Shown here: in pieces, positions 8,430-19,727 of the stretch | Position numbering within the stretch: the first letter of the stretch is position 1 | Layout: each line of letters starts with the position of its first letter | Assembly (NCBI RefSeq): GCF_016545825.1 | Contig: NC_052613.1 | Span: forward strand, 5,580,001-5,644,000 | DNA: 64,000 nucleotides | Origin: Eucalyptus grandis | Taxonomy: Eukaryota > Streptophyta > Magnoliopsida > Myrtales > Myrtaceae | Direction: 5' to 3' | The notes under the pieces: model-generated | The model's input: the letters and a program-made list of their open reading frames with translations, nothing else | Databases searched by the model: none | Told to the model about the DNA's origin: nothing | Program-made: the position numbers and the translations under genes

Positions 8430-11195
8430 TGTCACGCCTTGAATCTTGAGTGCGCGCACATCCCTCGGTGGTCGACTAAATTGCGACATTTCCAGGACGC
8501 GTCACCAACCCAAATGATTCATGCACATGCGGAAGTGAAATAAACAATCTCTAGACAAGAAACAAACATGGGATAGAAAAGCAAGATGGCAATTTTTCCA
8601 CAAAACATGCTTTTATAAATAAGCCAAATTTATATACATAACTAGTCTATCAACAGGGGCTAACTCCAAAAAGAAGAGCTACTAAGCCATCTAAGTACTA
8701 GACTCCTCATCCATAGGCTCCAGGGGCTCCGAGTCTACCACGACACCATCAGGAGTGTCAAGTTCCATTTCGTGTCACATAATTTCGTCCCATAATCAAG
8801 TGCGGTTATATCAATCATCCAAGTGTATTCCAATTAGTTACGACTCCATGGGCATGGCCAACTCAATAGTCGGCGGTCTTCCGGCGTAACCAAGCATCGT
8901 CTTACCCCATCGAGCACGACAATATCTACCTCTAGACGGCATTTCCGAAGGAGCATCGATTTGGCCTTTACCGTGATCCGGCATTCGTTGACATGGGGCA
9001 TTCCATATAGGAGCATCGTCCACCCGACCTTCATCGGGTGACGGGTTCTCATAACGATCACACACACATCCAAGTCCGGCCAAAAACATTGTGCTTTGCA
9101 CTCAAATGCCTCAATTATAATAATGTGCTTGGCTTATTTTCTTAATATTAAAAACACTCGGTAAAATAGGTATGTATGGTATATGATTAGATTGAATAAA
9201 AAAATGCGATATCCTCTCTTTTAAAAATCCCACGATTTTATATAGTACCTAAAAACATTTTTGGTGTCAAAATCCGACACCCGGTATTTTTCTAATTAAA
9301 AACCAAACTTCCATATTTTTGAAATAATAAATCAAAATCATCAATCCGCACCCAATTGCACAAATTAACAATAAATTGTACAAATCAATTACACAACGAT
9401 GATCGCATAAAATTCTAGCAACCAATTATCCTAGTATACTTTTTTTCTAAATAATAAATAATTAAATAAATGCAAAATAATTAAATAAATCACTAATTAA
9501 GCTATATACACTAATCTAACCACCTAATTGGACTAATTAAATAATCTACTAAGCTAACTAAATCACATAATCTAATTAACCTATGATTAAACTAATCTAA
9601 TCACTTAATGAATCTAATTAACTATCTAAATGCCTAATTACACTAACTAATCCTCATAATCCAAACTTAGTCTAAACTAATCTTCCTCTAAGCATAATTA
9701 ACCTCATAAGCAAGGTTTAGAGAGTAAACTCACCGATTTAACGAGCCGATGAGTTCACAGTGATAGCGATGCGGAGGCGAGCAAGACTCGGGCTTATGGC
9801 GACACCCAACGAGGCTCTGAAGGGCCCGAAAACGGTCCATAAAGCTCTCAACCTAAAGCTAAGAGTTACTTTTGTTTTGGCATAGAGCGAGCTGGCTTGG
9901 GTTGACATAAGCGAGAGGCGAGTGGCTAGGCGAGCAGGGGATGGGCTAGATCGGTGGATGGCTGCGACAATGGCTCGGTGACTAGCGATGACAAGCTGGT
10001 GAGCTCGGGACGGCAGTTCGAGCAGTCGGGCTCGGGCGCGAGGAGCTTGACGCGAGCGGTGTAGCGGCTAGCTGCGGTGAACGACCAGGACGGCATGCGG
10101 CAATCGATGGGTGTGCAAGCTGCTTGGGCAGATTGGCGTGAGGCCTGGTGGGTTTGATAAGGGGCTGAACTAGTTACTGCTCTGGAAATGGAGGTCTAAG
10201 GAGAAGAGAATGAAGAAGAAACGAGGAAGAAAAAGAAGAAGCTGCTGTTGGAAGTGGGGGAACAAAGAGCCCTCAAAGTCAAAGAAAATATCTCAAAAAT
10301 CAAGTGCAATGCCCCCCATCAGCTTCAGCTCTATCCCCCTCCAAATCTTCTCCAACAAGCAACTTTTGATGTCCAAATGTTGCAACCCCCATGGCCCTAC
10401 GAATTTCACCATTGCACTTCAATTTCATCACAATTCTCTCCAATTTGATGGCCAAATTTGCTGAGGAGGAAGCCATAACAAATTCCACAATTTTCCTCTC
10501 CAATTGATCCAACTTGAAGGCCAAAAGTTTACCTAAAAATGGCCATCCGAATTTCCCCGGTTTAATTCGCCCAATTTTGATTTTTCGCTTGGGCTCGTCG
10601 AAAATTCTCTAAAGGATGAGTCGATCTCTAAAATAAATCTTGACACACCATAACTTTTGATTTCTGAAACCGAGTTCAATTTCATGGTTAATTTCAACGG
10701 ACGCAATTTTAGCGTGATTTAACCTACTGGGTAGCTTTTAGGAATTTTTAACGCATTTGACTCGTGATCGATTATTTTCGATCCACATTGTGTATCTTCG
10801 ATTCATCGGCGACTCTCGGTTGTCGTGAAAATCTCAAGATTTCAAATGTGAGCACATGGCACAGAATTGACAGAAAAATCGGTCTAATGCCGTTCGACGC
10901 GAATTTTGCAATAAGGTGGAATCACCCATCATTTAATTACATGCCTCTGTCAAATCGACTTATCTCTGGTCTCTAATTAATTTTAATAGTGTCGTATTGA
11001 CCCTTGCAGATTAGCACAATCGAGCAGTCGATTTCGAGTTGAATTCTCAAGTCGGTTGCATTTAGATTCCTTAACGGCTTTACCTGATAAATAAGTTATC
11101 CCGTGAGTGATCAGCTCAGAGAAAGAACTATAGGTGCGACGATGAAAATCCCATTTCATATAATCGAAGATAGGGTCGAAAATCAGGATGTCACA
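8430..11195. mobile_element. solo LTR (about 2.77 kb), Ty3/gypsy-type, inserted in block A only
   Basis: Starts TGTCACGCC and ends ATGTCACA, so it has TG...CA ends. The flanking 5-bp repeats are GTCGG (8425-8429) and GTTGG (11196-11200), a target duplication with one change. Block B is continuous across this point near 30918. There is no gag or pol inside and no second copy of the ends, so it is best read as a solo LTR left by recombination, or a non-autonomous element. The TGTCAC...GTCACA ends resemble chromovirus (Tekay-like) LTRs. Short open frames inside are not genes. Confidence 0.75.
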
Positions 11196-11200
11196 GTTGG

Positions 11201-11596
11201 TTTGCTACCAAGCATAAACATTATCATCTAACTTCAAAGAGCACTCCATGAGTCTGTCAACGGTTCTGTCATCTTTTCCTTGTTGTTTCACAAATACGTA
11301 TATCCATATCAAAATGTTAACACTATTTGACAAAACATGAATATTATTAGAGCACTCCTACCATCTTTTCCTTGCTGTTTCACAATTACGTACATCCGTG
11401 TCAAAACGTCTATACCATTTGACATAACATGAATATTATACCCACTAAAAGAAATAGCAGACTTCATGACCAAGACACTTGCATCTTTGTCTTTTGGAAG
11501 ATAGTATGGTGGAATCTTCATCCGTCTATTCCCTATACTAATATTTCTGAATGTAATACAATTGGATTCTCTCGGTGATGTATATACTCGTGTTAT
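11201..11596. repeat. distal part of duplicated block A with an internal ~120-bp tandem repeat
   Basis: Continues the homology with block B (30918-31190). Two related units, about 11236-11345 and 11350-11440, both with CATCTTTTCCTTG...TTTCACA and a shared AACATGAATATTAT. Block B has the same doubling, so it predates the segmental duplication. The last 130 bases (TTTTGGAAGATAG onward) recur at 16553 and 27380. Confidence 0.65.
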
Positions 11597-12754
11597 TGTT
11601 GATGCCTAAATTTTGGCAATTTGTTTAAGTGTTTATTAATTGCATTGAAAAATTATGGATTAATTTCTAACCCTTTAAAAAAACATTTTCATTAAAATTG
11701 CATCACATATAGACATTAAGAGCATTTATGTCATTAGTTTTAAAATTTATCAAAAAAATTTACAAAAAAAATAAAATGAAAAATTTGAAAAAAAAAAAAA
11801 ACAAAAGAAAAAAAGGGCATCGTGCCAAGTTCGGACAAGCCTTGGGCTGGCCCCTTCCTCTCTTTCATTCGCGCTAGGCCCGACCTAGCCTATTTTTCCT
11901 CTTCAACTCAGCTCGCAAACGAGCTGGTCGTCTCCCTCCAGCTGTCCTTCGTGTGACGACTTGTAGAGAACAGAAAAGCATGAGTAGCGAATAAGAGCAG
12001 GGGATCGGGGTGGTAGGCGAGTAGCGTGATCCGCGGGTCGGGTGCAGTCTGGTCGGCAAGCTGACAACTATAGAGGCCATGCATGTCGGTCGGTTGCTCT
12101 AAAAGGGAGGAGATGGAGAACATAAGAGGGGGGATAGAACACCAGCACCAAGGAAAGAAACCGAGCAAGAACAGGAAGAACAGGAGCGAGAGAGGGACAC
12201 TGACGAAGAGACCGAGAGAGAGTCCGAATGGGAGAGAGTGAACTAGAGGGAGGAAGGAAGCTCGAGGGAGCAACTAGCTGTTGCCGGAGGCCCGTCCGTC
12301 CGCCTGTTGCTCGCCGTCTGAACTAGGTAGGTCCTCTAAACCACAGTGCGTCGTTTTGAGAGGTGTTGGGCTAGAGCTCACGACCGACTAGTTCGTGTGA
12401 GCTCCAGTCCTACCGATCCTTCATGGATGTCTAGGTGTTCGCTGGCATGTTCGGTTAGGAACTAGGCTCGCATTTAAGTCTCGGTCTAGGCAAAAATCTC
12501 TTGTTTCTTTAGTGCACACCATATGCTTGATGAAAGGCCTAGGTTAGATGCCCATATTTGGTCTTCTTTGCATCCGATGCTTGTGGTTATTTTGTTCGCA
12601 TCGAGCATAATCAGTTGTTTCCGCCATGAAGTCAAACCTTGCTCGCTAATTTTGGTATAATTTCATGTCTCCAATAAATGTGAAACTTTCGTTTGGCTAA
12701 TGCCCTCACCGTGTTTGACGAAATGTCCGACCAAAATACTTACATCCGTTCTTA

Positions 12755-14045
12755 GGCTGCGTTTGGAAACCATTTTGCCAAGGACCTTTGGGGGCTAAAG
12801 GCCTTTGGGCCAAATATGGGGTGTTTAGCAAAAATTTCAAACCCCTTTGCAAAATGTCACCACAAGGTTGAAAGCCAAAGGCAGGTTGAGAGCTGCCTTG
12901 GGCTTTTATCATGCCAAGAATGCTGAGCCGAGGGGTTAAAAAAAAAAAAATTCTTTCTAAATTATCCTTGTTGGTTTTTCGTTTTTTCGGTTTTGCTCTC
13001 ACTATTCATCATCTTCTTCTTCTTCTCTCGCGAGCGTCGCCGGCAAAGGGCGGGCCACCGGCGAACGTCGCCTAAACGATCGCCGTCGGGGGTGGCGCGA
13101 CCACCATCGGGGGAGGGGTGTGACCGACGCGCCATCTAGGTCGTAGCGAGGTCTGGGTCATCGCGACCTAGATTTGGGGCGATAGGGTCGCGGAGGACCT
13201 TGCCGCCCTTGATTTGGGTTGCACGACCTCGCGGCCCCGGATTTTGGGTTGCGACGGTGTCGCCCGACCTCCCGACCCAAATCCGGGGTGGCTAGGTCCT
13301 CTTGCGACCTCACCACCCCGGATCTAGGTCACGGTGAGGTCACCGGAGGTCGCGGTGGCGTCACGCACGCGTCACGCAACCTCGCCGCCCTAGATACGGG
13401 GTTGCTGAGGTCGTGGCGACGCCGCATGACCTCACCGCCACGCATCCGAGGGCAGCGGGGTCACAAGGTCGCCCGACCCGGGCGGCCTTTATTGGTGGTC
13501 TTCGTGGGTCGCCGACCCGGGCAGCCCTCCCTAGTCATCTCCGGGGTTGCCTCGAGTTAGATGTCGGCCGCCGGCAATCAACCGGCAACAAATTTCAATT
13601 GCCGGTGGTTGTTGCCCTTGCTAGTCAATTTTTTTTTTTTTATCAAATAAGTCCTTTGTAAATATAGTTTTTTTTTTTTTTTTTTGTGATCTAGGGAACC
13701 CCGCACGCCGACACTGGGAGTAAACCCTTGGGGAAGCACGTAGGAAACCACCACCCACGCACCCCGAGTAAGTCGCCAAGTGTCTCCACCTGCCTCCCTG
13801 CCACTTGCGTCGCAGGGGCTTCAAACTCCGGCCTCCGGCGTGGAAGTCCCGGAGCCTACAAAGCGGAGCCACCTCGCGGGTGGTGTAAATAGTATTTCCA
13901 AACACTATTTTGTGCAAAGGTACTTCACAATAGATTTTCAGATTACAATTTACCAAACATAATTTATATTCTAAAAAGTATTTTCAACCTAAAATCCTTT
14001 GCATTTTCCCAATGGCTTTCTCCAAAAGTCTAACCAAATGCACCC
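12755..14045. mobile_element. PIF/Harbinger-like non-autonomous element nested in the LTR
   Basis: Ends GGCTGCGTTTGG and CCAAATGCACCC form an imperfect inverted repeat, flanked by TTA on both sides (12752-12754 and 14046-14048). The 3-bp TTA duplication and a GGNTGCGTTTGG end are hallmarks of PIF/Harbinger MITEs. The GC-rich interior at 13020-13560 (repeated CGACCTC/GAGGTCG words) has no transposase and looks like captured or amplified low-complexity DNA. It contains a SINE. Confidence 0.7.
13666..13884 (-). mobile_element. tRNA-derived SINE nested in the Harbinger-like element
   Basis: On the minus strand it starts ACCACCCGCGAGGTGGCTCC (A-box-like), has a B-box-like GAGTTTGAAGCCC about 50 nt in, and ends in an A-tract of about 18. 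It is flanked by an exact 7-bp repeat GTAAATA (13659-13665 and 13885-13891). Such structure fits a Pol III SINE. Its copy number cannot be judged here. Confidence 0.65.
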
Positions 14046-15511
14046 TTAGTCCTCCTTACATTCCCGGATCTTTGGCTTGTCAAATGGGTTTTAATAGGTC
14101 CTCGTTACTACCTACCGTTTTGTATGTTCGTGTTTCAACGTTTTCGCATGCGCGGTATCTTTCCGGATAAGCATTCATTGACTGGTGATTTTGAAAGAAT
14201 GTGTTTGTGGCCGTGAACAGTAGTTGCGAGGTAGACGGGCGTAGTTTGCAAGAGGCTTAAATCAATTTATTTAAGCTTAGATTCTTTTAGTGCTTGGAAA
14301 ATTATTTTTTTTGGCCATCAAAGAAGCAAGGTTGATGTTCTGGTTTTTTGTGGACTTTCGGCTTCGTTGAAGGAGGGGTGAGAGGCTAAGACGAAGCTGG
14401 GTTGAAGGCGTGCAAGGGGAAGGGATGAAGTAAAGAAAAAGAAGATTAAAGAATAAAAAAGCAAAACCAAAAAAAAAAAAAAAAATAGAAAACTATAACA
14501 TGGAAAAAGTTGGCTACGAGAAGGACCAACGAGCAGAGTGTACAGGGAAAAGGACGAAGTGAGGAAAAGACAAAAAGGAATTACAAAAACCATTTAAAAA
14601 CATTTAAAAAACATTTAAAAACATTTTAAAAAAGTTAAATTTAAAAATTAAATTTAAAAATTAATTAAACAAATTTTAAAAAGTTTTCCTTTTTAATCCA
14701 ATTGGGTCGGGTCCAGGTTTTCGGATCAGGTCAACGGGCCAGATTGGGTTTACCTCGGTCGAACCCGTTTTTACCGAATATAATAATGTTAAATATTAAA
14801 AATGTATTAAAAATTAAAAAAAAAAACCAAAAATTTCGAAAAATAAAAAGAAAATTCAAAAAATTTCTGAAAATTCAAAAACTTAGAAAACATTAAAAAT
14901 TGACCTTCTTTTATTTTTCTTTAAAATTTAATTAAAAAAATTCAAAAATCCAAAAAATACAGGGTTTGGTTAAGAATTGTTATGTTTTACCTTCTTAGTG
15001 TAATTAGGCTTTTATTTGCTCGTATATTGATTATATCGCGTGTTTAATTTACATATTAAATTATGTTTAAGTGCATGTGCTTAATTTTACTATAATTAGG
15101 ATCTTGGTAACTATAATTGTTATTTTAATGATTGTGTACCTGTATGATCACCTCACATATTAGTGGATAGGTATAAAATCAATTCAAACTGCCTGACAAA
15201 AATCTTTTCTTTTAAAATGAATAAGATTATATATACCGAAAGGGCATTAATTGATTAATTAGTGTAAGCAAATCCCCGACCTAGATTCTCGGGTTGCATA
15301 GGAAGTGAGGTATACTCACATGCCTCACTTGGTTTCTAGCCGACCCAGTAGGGTAGTGGTGACTCATTTTTGCAAAATTCTTGAAAATACCCAACGTCAC
15401 GCGAGGTATGGACTTGGAAGAGGGTCCTAGCCTAATCACGAGCCTTAAGTCTATTCTTTAGGCAATACCTCTAAACTTGTTTCCTCCCGAGGGGTAGGTC
15501 GCGACTGTTAT

Positions 15512-17010
15512 ACGATTCCATTAGATTTGGATTCAATAACAGTATAAACTAACAGTAGGTTTCAATGATGGCTAGGCTTCTAAGGCATATCCGGCTGGAG
15601 GTCGAGGTCAGCCTAAGTCAATTTTTTCGGTTGAAGTACTAATCTAGAATAGCTTAGACTCTAGAATTAATGTTCACAACCCATTTAATTTGAACTTGGG
15701 AAAGAAAGAGTTCTTAAACTTTGCTGATCTTCACAGCACCCTCTGATCTGTTAAGCTTCAACGTATCTGTCAGAAGCTTTCTCAGGCAAAGGGACGTTAA
15801 TATGACCATTAGAGTCATTTTCTACGCACTCGCGGAAGACTTTAGAGTGTTAGAGAGCTAAAGCGAAATAAGAGCATCTTTGATCCCGTTGGCCCTCAGA
15901 ATGTCGGTCTGCGAGCATTAAAGGCCTTTTCCCTAGGTGTGACTCTCTACTTCTGCAGTTTGTTTGACATCATTTCCAATTTCACAAAAATGGAAAAAGT
16001 GTTCTAATATGATCGGGGTTGTAGTATGCGGATTCCATCATTGGAGGATAGTTGTGCGACACCAAAATCATTCACATTTCCCATCCGATAGCTTGTTCTC
16101 CCTCTATAAAACCAGAGCCTTTCCATGCTTTCGATGTCATGTTGTCGATACCAAATATATAGCTTGTGTGAACAGAAGTTATTCTACACATTCAAATACA
16201 CACATTAGTGGCCTCTGATTATTCAGCCATCTTCAAAACATTGTAAGAAGTTTTTTTGACAAAAGCATGGTAAAATATAAATTTGGCTTGACTAGATGTT
16301 AATGCACATAAAATATAGGCATCACATCTGTGATTTACATCATGCTACAGTCTCCGGAAAGAACTCGGGAAGAGTCATCTGCTAGTATGTCCTCTTCTCA
16401 AAAGATTTCAAACATATCTTACAGAATGTGTCACCCGAAGCATATTTGCTCATGGTTCACAGGGCTACATCAAAGATAACCATATGGCTTCATTTTAACT
16501 TTTTCCTTTGTTTGGTTGAATTTCATGACTAATAAATTTACAGTTTTGTCTTTTGGAAGATATTATGGTGGAATCTTCATCCGTTTATTCCTCGAATGAA
16601 TCTTTCTGAATGTAAATTAGGTTTGTCTAGAGTATATGTTATTTGGAGTCGATAACAGTATAAACATTTGTAGTTTTCAATGCTGGTTAGGTGCTACGTA
16701 CTCCTACTTATGTAGGTACAAGAGCACAAAACTGTCGTTCTCCTACCAGGCACAAATATCATCATATAACTCGAAAGAGCACTCCATAAGTCAACGTCAA
16801 TGGTTTGCTACCATCTTTTCCCTCTTGTTTCAAGCGCACGTTCATCCACAGTGCGTGTGGATATCAGAAGGCAAACGTCAAAAATATCTGTAATACAATT
16901 TGACAATACATAAATATTTTACCCTTCGAAAGAAAATACTAGACTGGTGTTCCAGCAACAAATCGCTGCCGTCCTACATTGTGGGCATGATTATTTCTCT
17001 CGAGAAGGTT
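15512..17010. other. duplicated-block remnants, no gene
   Basis: 15512-15640 continues the interrupted block and matches 27490-27600. 16540-16960 is a further diverged copy (block C) of the stretch seen at 11205-11540 and 30890-31190. Between them, 15640-16530 shows no recognisable gene. The last bases, AGGTTACCAT, are the target of the Sirevirus. Confidence 0.55.
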
Positions 17011-17015
17011 ACCAT

Positions 17016-17949
17016 TGTTGGAGAAATCTCTCTAGAGTGTTTTGAAGCTAACAAAACGTTTCTATCGGGCCTAGACCGGAAGCTGTGCAGACCCTTGTAC
17101 TTAGAGTCCGAAGACTTTCGCATCACCGCACTCAAAGACTCAAGACTCAAGACTATTCTCATTGACAGTTTCTAATCCAGTGACAAAGGCGATCCAGAGC
17201 TAAAGTGTTTGATTAAGAATTTGGTCTTATCAACTGGAGAAGATCTCTTGGCTGGATTTATTACAATGGATTAATTATTCGAAATCAAGATCATTTGAAG
17301 ATCCGATGATTGACTAAATATTCTTGGAAGGTTCTATTCTTGGAAACCAAGATCCTGATTGTATGGGCGAATAAGATTGATGGGCTATCGACATGTTCCT
17401 TTAATAGCTCGAATGACCTTTTTAATTGATTATGTCAAACGGGAAGATTGGAAGAATTCCTTTGGTAAGTGCCAACGGGTATGATGGCATAAATGAGTAT
17501 AAAAGAAGACGTTCAAATTATTCTAATAAGTGCTCGATAGAGAAATTCCGTAGTCTGAAGCTCCTTGATTATTAGTCGATTCATATTGAGCGAAACTGTA
17601 CACGCAAAGAGAGTCTATACTTAGTGATACCTTGAGAAAGTGTGATAGATCTTCTACACCAAGAAATCAATGAAGAACAAGTGCTGTAATATCTCTTTGT
17701 TCATAGTGGAATCCAGCCAGTGGGCTGTCAGTGCAGAAGAGTGGACGTAGGCTTGAAATAAGCCGAACCACTATAAATCTCGTGTTTAATTTTCTCTTCC
17801 CTACTCTCAGTCTTACTTTGATCGTTGTTTGTTTATTGACGAAGAAACATTGTCTCATTTCTATAATCTGTCTAGTATTGTGCGATTATCATTAGAAATT
17901 ACTCGTTATACCTATTCACCCCCCTCTAGAACTTATACTAGTCATATCA
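17016..17949 (+). repeat. 5' LTR of the Sirevirus
   Basis: 934 bp, TG...CA, followed directly by the PBS. It differs from the 3' LTR by scattered substitutions and a few 1-3 bp indels, for example in the GGGCCTAGACCGG stretch. Confidence 0.92.
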
Positions 17950-17950
17950 A

Positions 17951-17963
17951 TTGGTATTAGAGC
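17951..17963 (+). other. primer-binding site, initiator tRNA-Met type
   Basis: TTGGTATTAGAGC, one mismatch from TTGGTATCAGAGC, one base after the 5' LTR. Standard minus-strand primer site for plant copia elements. Confidence 0.85.
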
Positions 17964-18020
17964 TCGTGTACTCACTTTATTTGAAGTGTTTTACTTCAGA
18001 GTAAAAGATCCATTGCTAGT

Positions 18021-19727
18021 ATGCTAGCTCTAGGGCTGGTGGAAGGTCAAAGCAATACCAGACCTCCTTACTTTGATGGAAAGGACTACAACATCTGGAA
18101 AACAAAATGAAAGCATTTCTTCGATCAAAGGATCCTCCGGAATGGGAAGTTGTAGAAAAAGGAATCACTCCTAAAGTTGCATCTGTCTCGGAAAGAGGAA
18201 AAGAAACCGATGTGACCAAAGGAATGTCTCAGAAGAGATAATCAAGAGACAAACTCTTGATGCAAAAGCTATATATTCTTTATATTGTGCCTTGTCACCT
18301 ACTGAATATAACAGAATATCTTCTTGTGTTACAGCAAAAGAAGTCTGGGATAGGTTACATATCACCTATGAAGGAACTGATCGAGTAAAAGAGACCAGAA
18401 TCAACATCCTTCTTGGTCAATATGAAGCCTTCAAAATGAGACCTGGAGAATCCATAACTGACATGTTTAGCCGTTTTACAGAAATTGTAAATGGTCTTGA
18501 AAATCAAGGACAATCAATTTTTGATCCCATGAAGGTAAACAAGCTACTGCGTGGACTCTCCAAGGATTGGAATCACATAAAGACTTCAATAAGAGAGACG
18601 CAAAGAATCATGCCACTATCTCTGTCGATGAGCTGGTTGGAACTCTTCGTCTTATGAAGTGGAACGAATTAACGAAGACGAAGATCCAAAAGGTAAGAAA
18701 TCCATTGCATTAAAATCAAATGATGATTCTGATGCTACAGATTCTGAAGATAATATGGACGATGAGGAGCTTGCTCTCATGATAAGAAGATTCAGAAAGC
18801 TGAATAGAAAAGGAAGAAGATTCAACTCAAAGAAACAAAGCTTTCAAAGACAACAGACCAAGTCTGTTGATGATGATGAATCAAACAAAGATATAGTTTA
18901 CTTTGAATGTAAGAAAATGGACACATCGTAATCTAACCGTCCCTTTCTAAAGAAGAAGAAAGGAAAAGCTGAAAAGCCTCGAAAGGCTCTCAAAGCCGAA
19001 ACCTGGAGTGATACAGAGTGTGAAGGAAGTGATGATGAATATGCCAATTTGTGTCTAATGGCACAATCAGACTCAGACTTAAACTCTGAATCAGACTCAG
19101 ACAAAGGAACTTGAGATAAGTAATTTTAAAATTCCTGTCAAGGTTTCTAAGTATATTGATGAGCTGTGTGTTAGTCTTAAGACTTCTCTTAAAAGGATTT
19201 CCGAACTTAAAAAAGAAAACGCCGTTCTGAAACAACAGGAAAATGTGTTGAAAGAAAGAGTTAAATGTTTAGACATAAATGTTTCTACTCTTAAAGAAAG
19301 TAAAGAAAATCTTTTGAAAGAAAATGTTCTTTTAAAAATTGACTCATCAAATATTTCAAAGAAATTTTCAATAGGGTCCGAGAAACTTGAAAAAATTCTT
19401 TCAGCTCAAAGACCTTATTTCAATAAGTCTGGTTTAGGTATGACTGCGGAAACTATTCCCTTGATTGATTTTCCTAAAGTAAAAGAAAGAATTAAGCAAA
19501 GACCCTCAAGAGAGGCCTACAAAAATCATTTCAAGAAGGTTTTTGTAAAGTCTGTAGGTCGGAATGCTCTCAAGTGTTCAAAATGCAATAGCCCGGATCA
19601 CTTTGAAAAAGAGTGTCCTATGGTTTGGAAACCTGTCAAGAAAACATGGGCTAATACTGTTTATCTTACTAACACCATAAACCCAACAAAATATGGGTAC
19701 CAAAGAAAACTTGAGACTCTCTTTTAA
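18021..19727 (+). pseudogene. Sirevirus gag, frameshifted
   Basis: The start MLALGLVEGQSNTRPPYFDG leads into the copia gag (UBN2-type) domain. A one-base shift occurs near 18105 and a stop at 18239-18241. The main domain is readable at 18242-18657 (KEVWDRLHITYEGTDRVKE). The Asp/Glu-rich part follows at 18659-18931, where the first zinc knuckle is ruined just after its first Cys. Past stops at 19111-19122 there is a coiled-coil-like lysine-rich segment and an intact CCHC knuckle, CSKCNSPDHFEKEC (C-x2-C-x4-H-x4-C), at about 19576-19617. The stop at 19725-19727 directly abuts the protease part. Confidence 0.85.

Larger units (their letters stand above)
11597..15506. mobile_element. large LTR-type insertion (3.9 kb), probably a solo gypsy LTR, with nested elements
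   Basis: Begins TGTTGATGCCTAAATTTTGG, a start typical of Tat/Athila-type LTRs, and ends GGTAGGTCGCGACT, where a final A is probably mutated to T. The flanking 5-bp duplication is GTTAT (11592-11596 and 15507-15511). The related sequence near 27480 lacks it. There is no gag-pol and no internal repeat of the ends, so a solo LTR of about 2.6 kb enlarged by the 1.3-kb element at 12755-14045 is the simplest reading. It includes a poly-A/T-rich stretch at 14570-14960 and no gene. Confidence 0.65.

Noticed and set aside
13219..13661. Arg/Pro-rich frames in GC-rich DNA
   Set aside because: They lie inside the Harbinger-like element; composition follows repeated CGACCTC words and no domain is seen.
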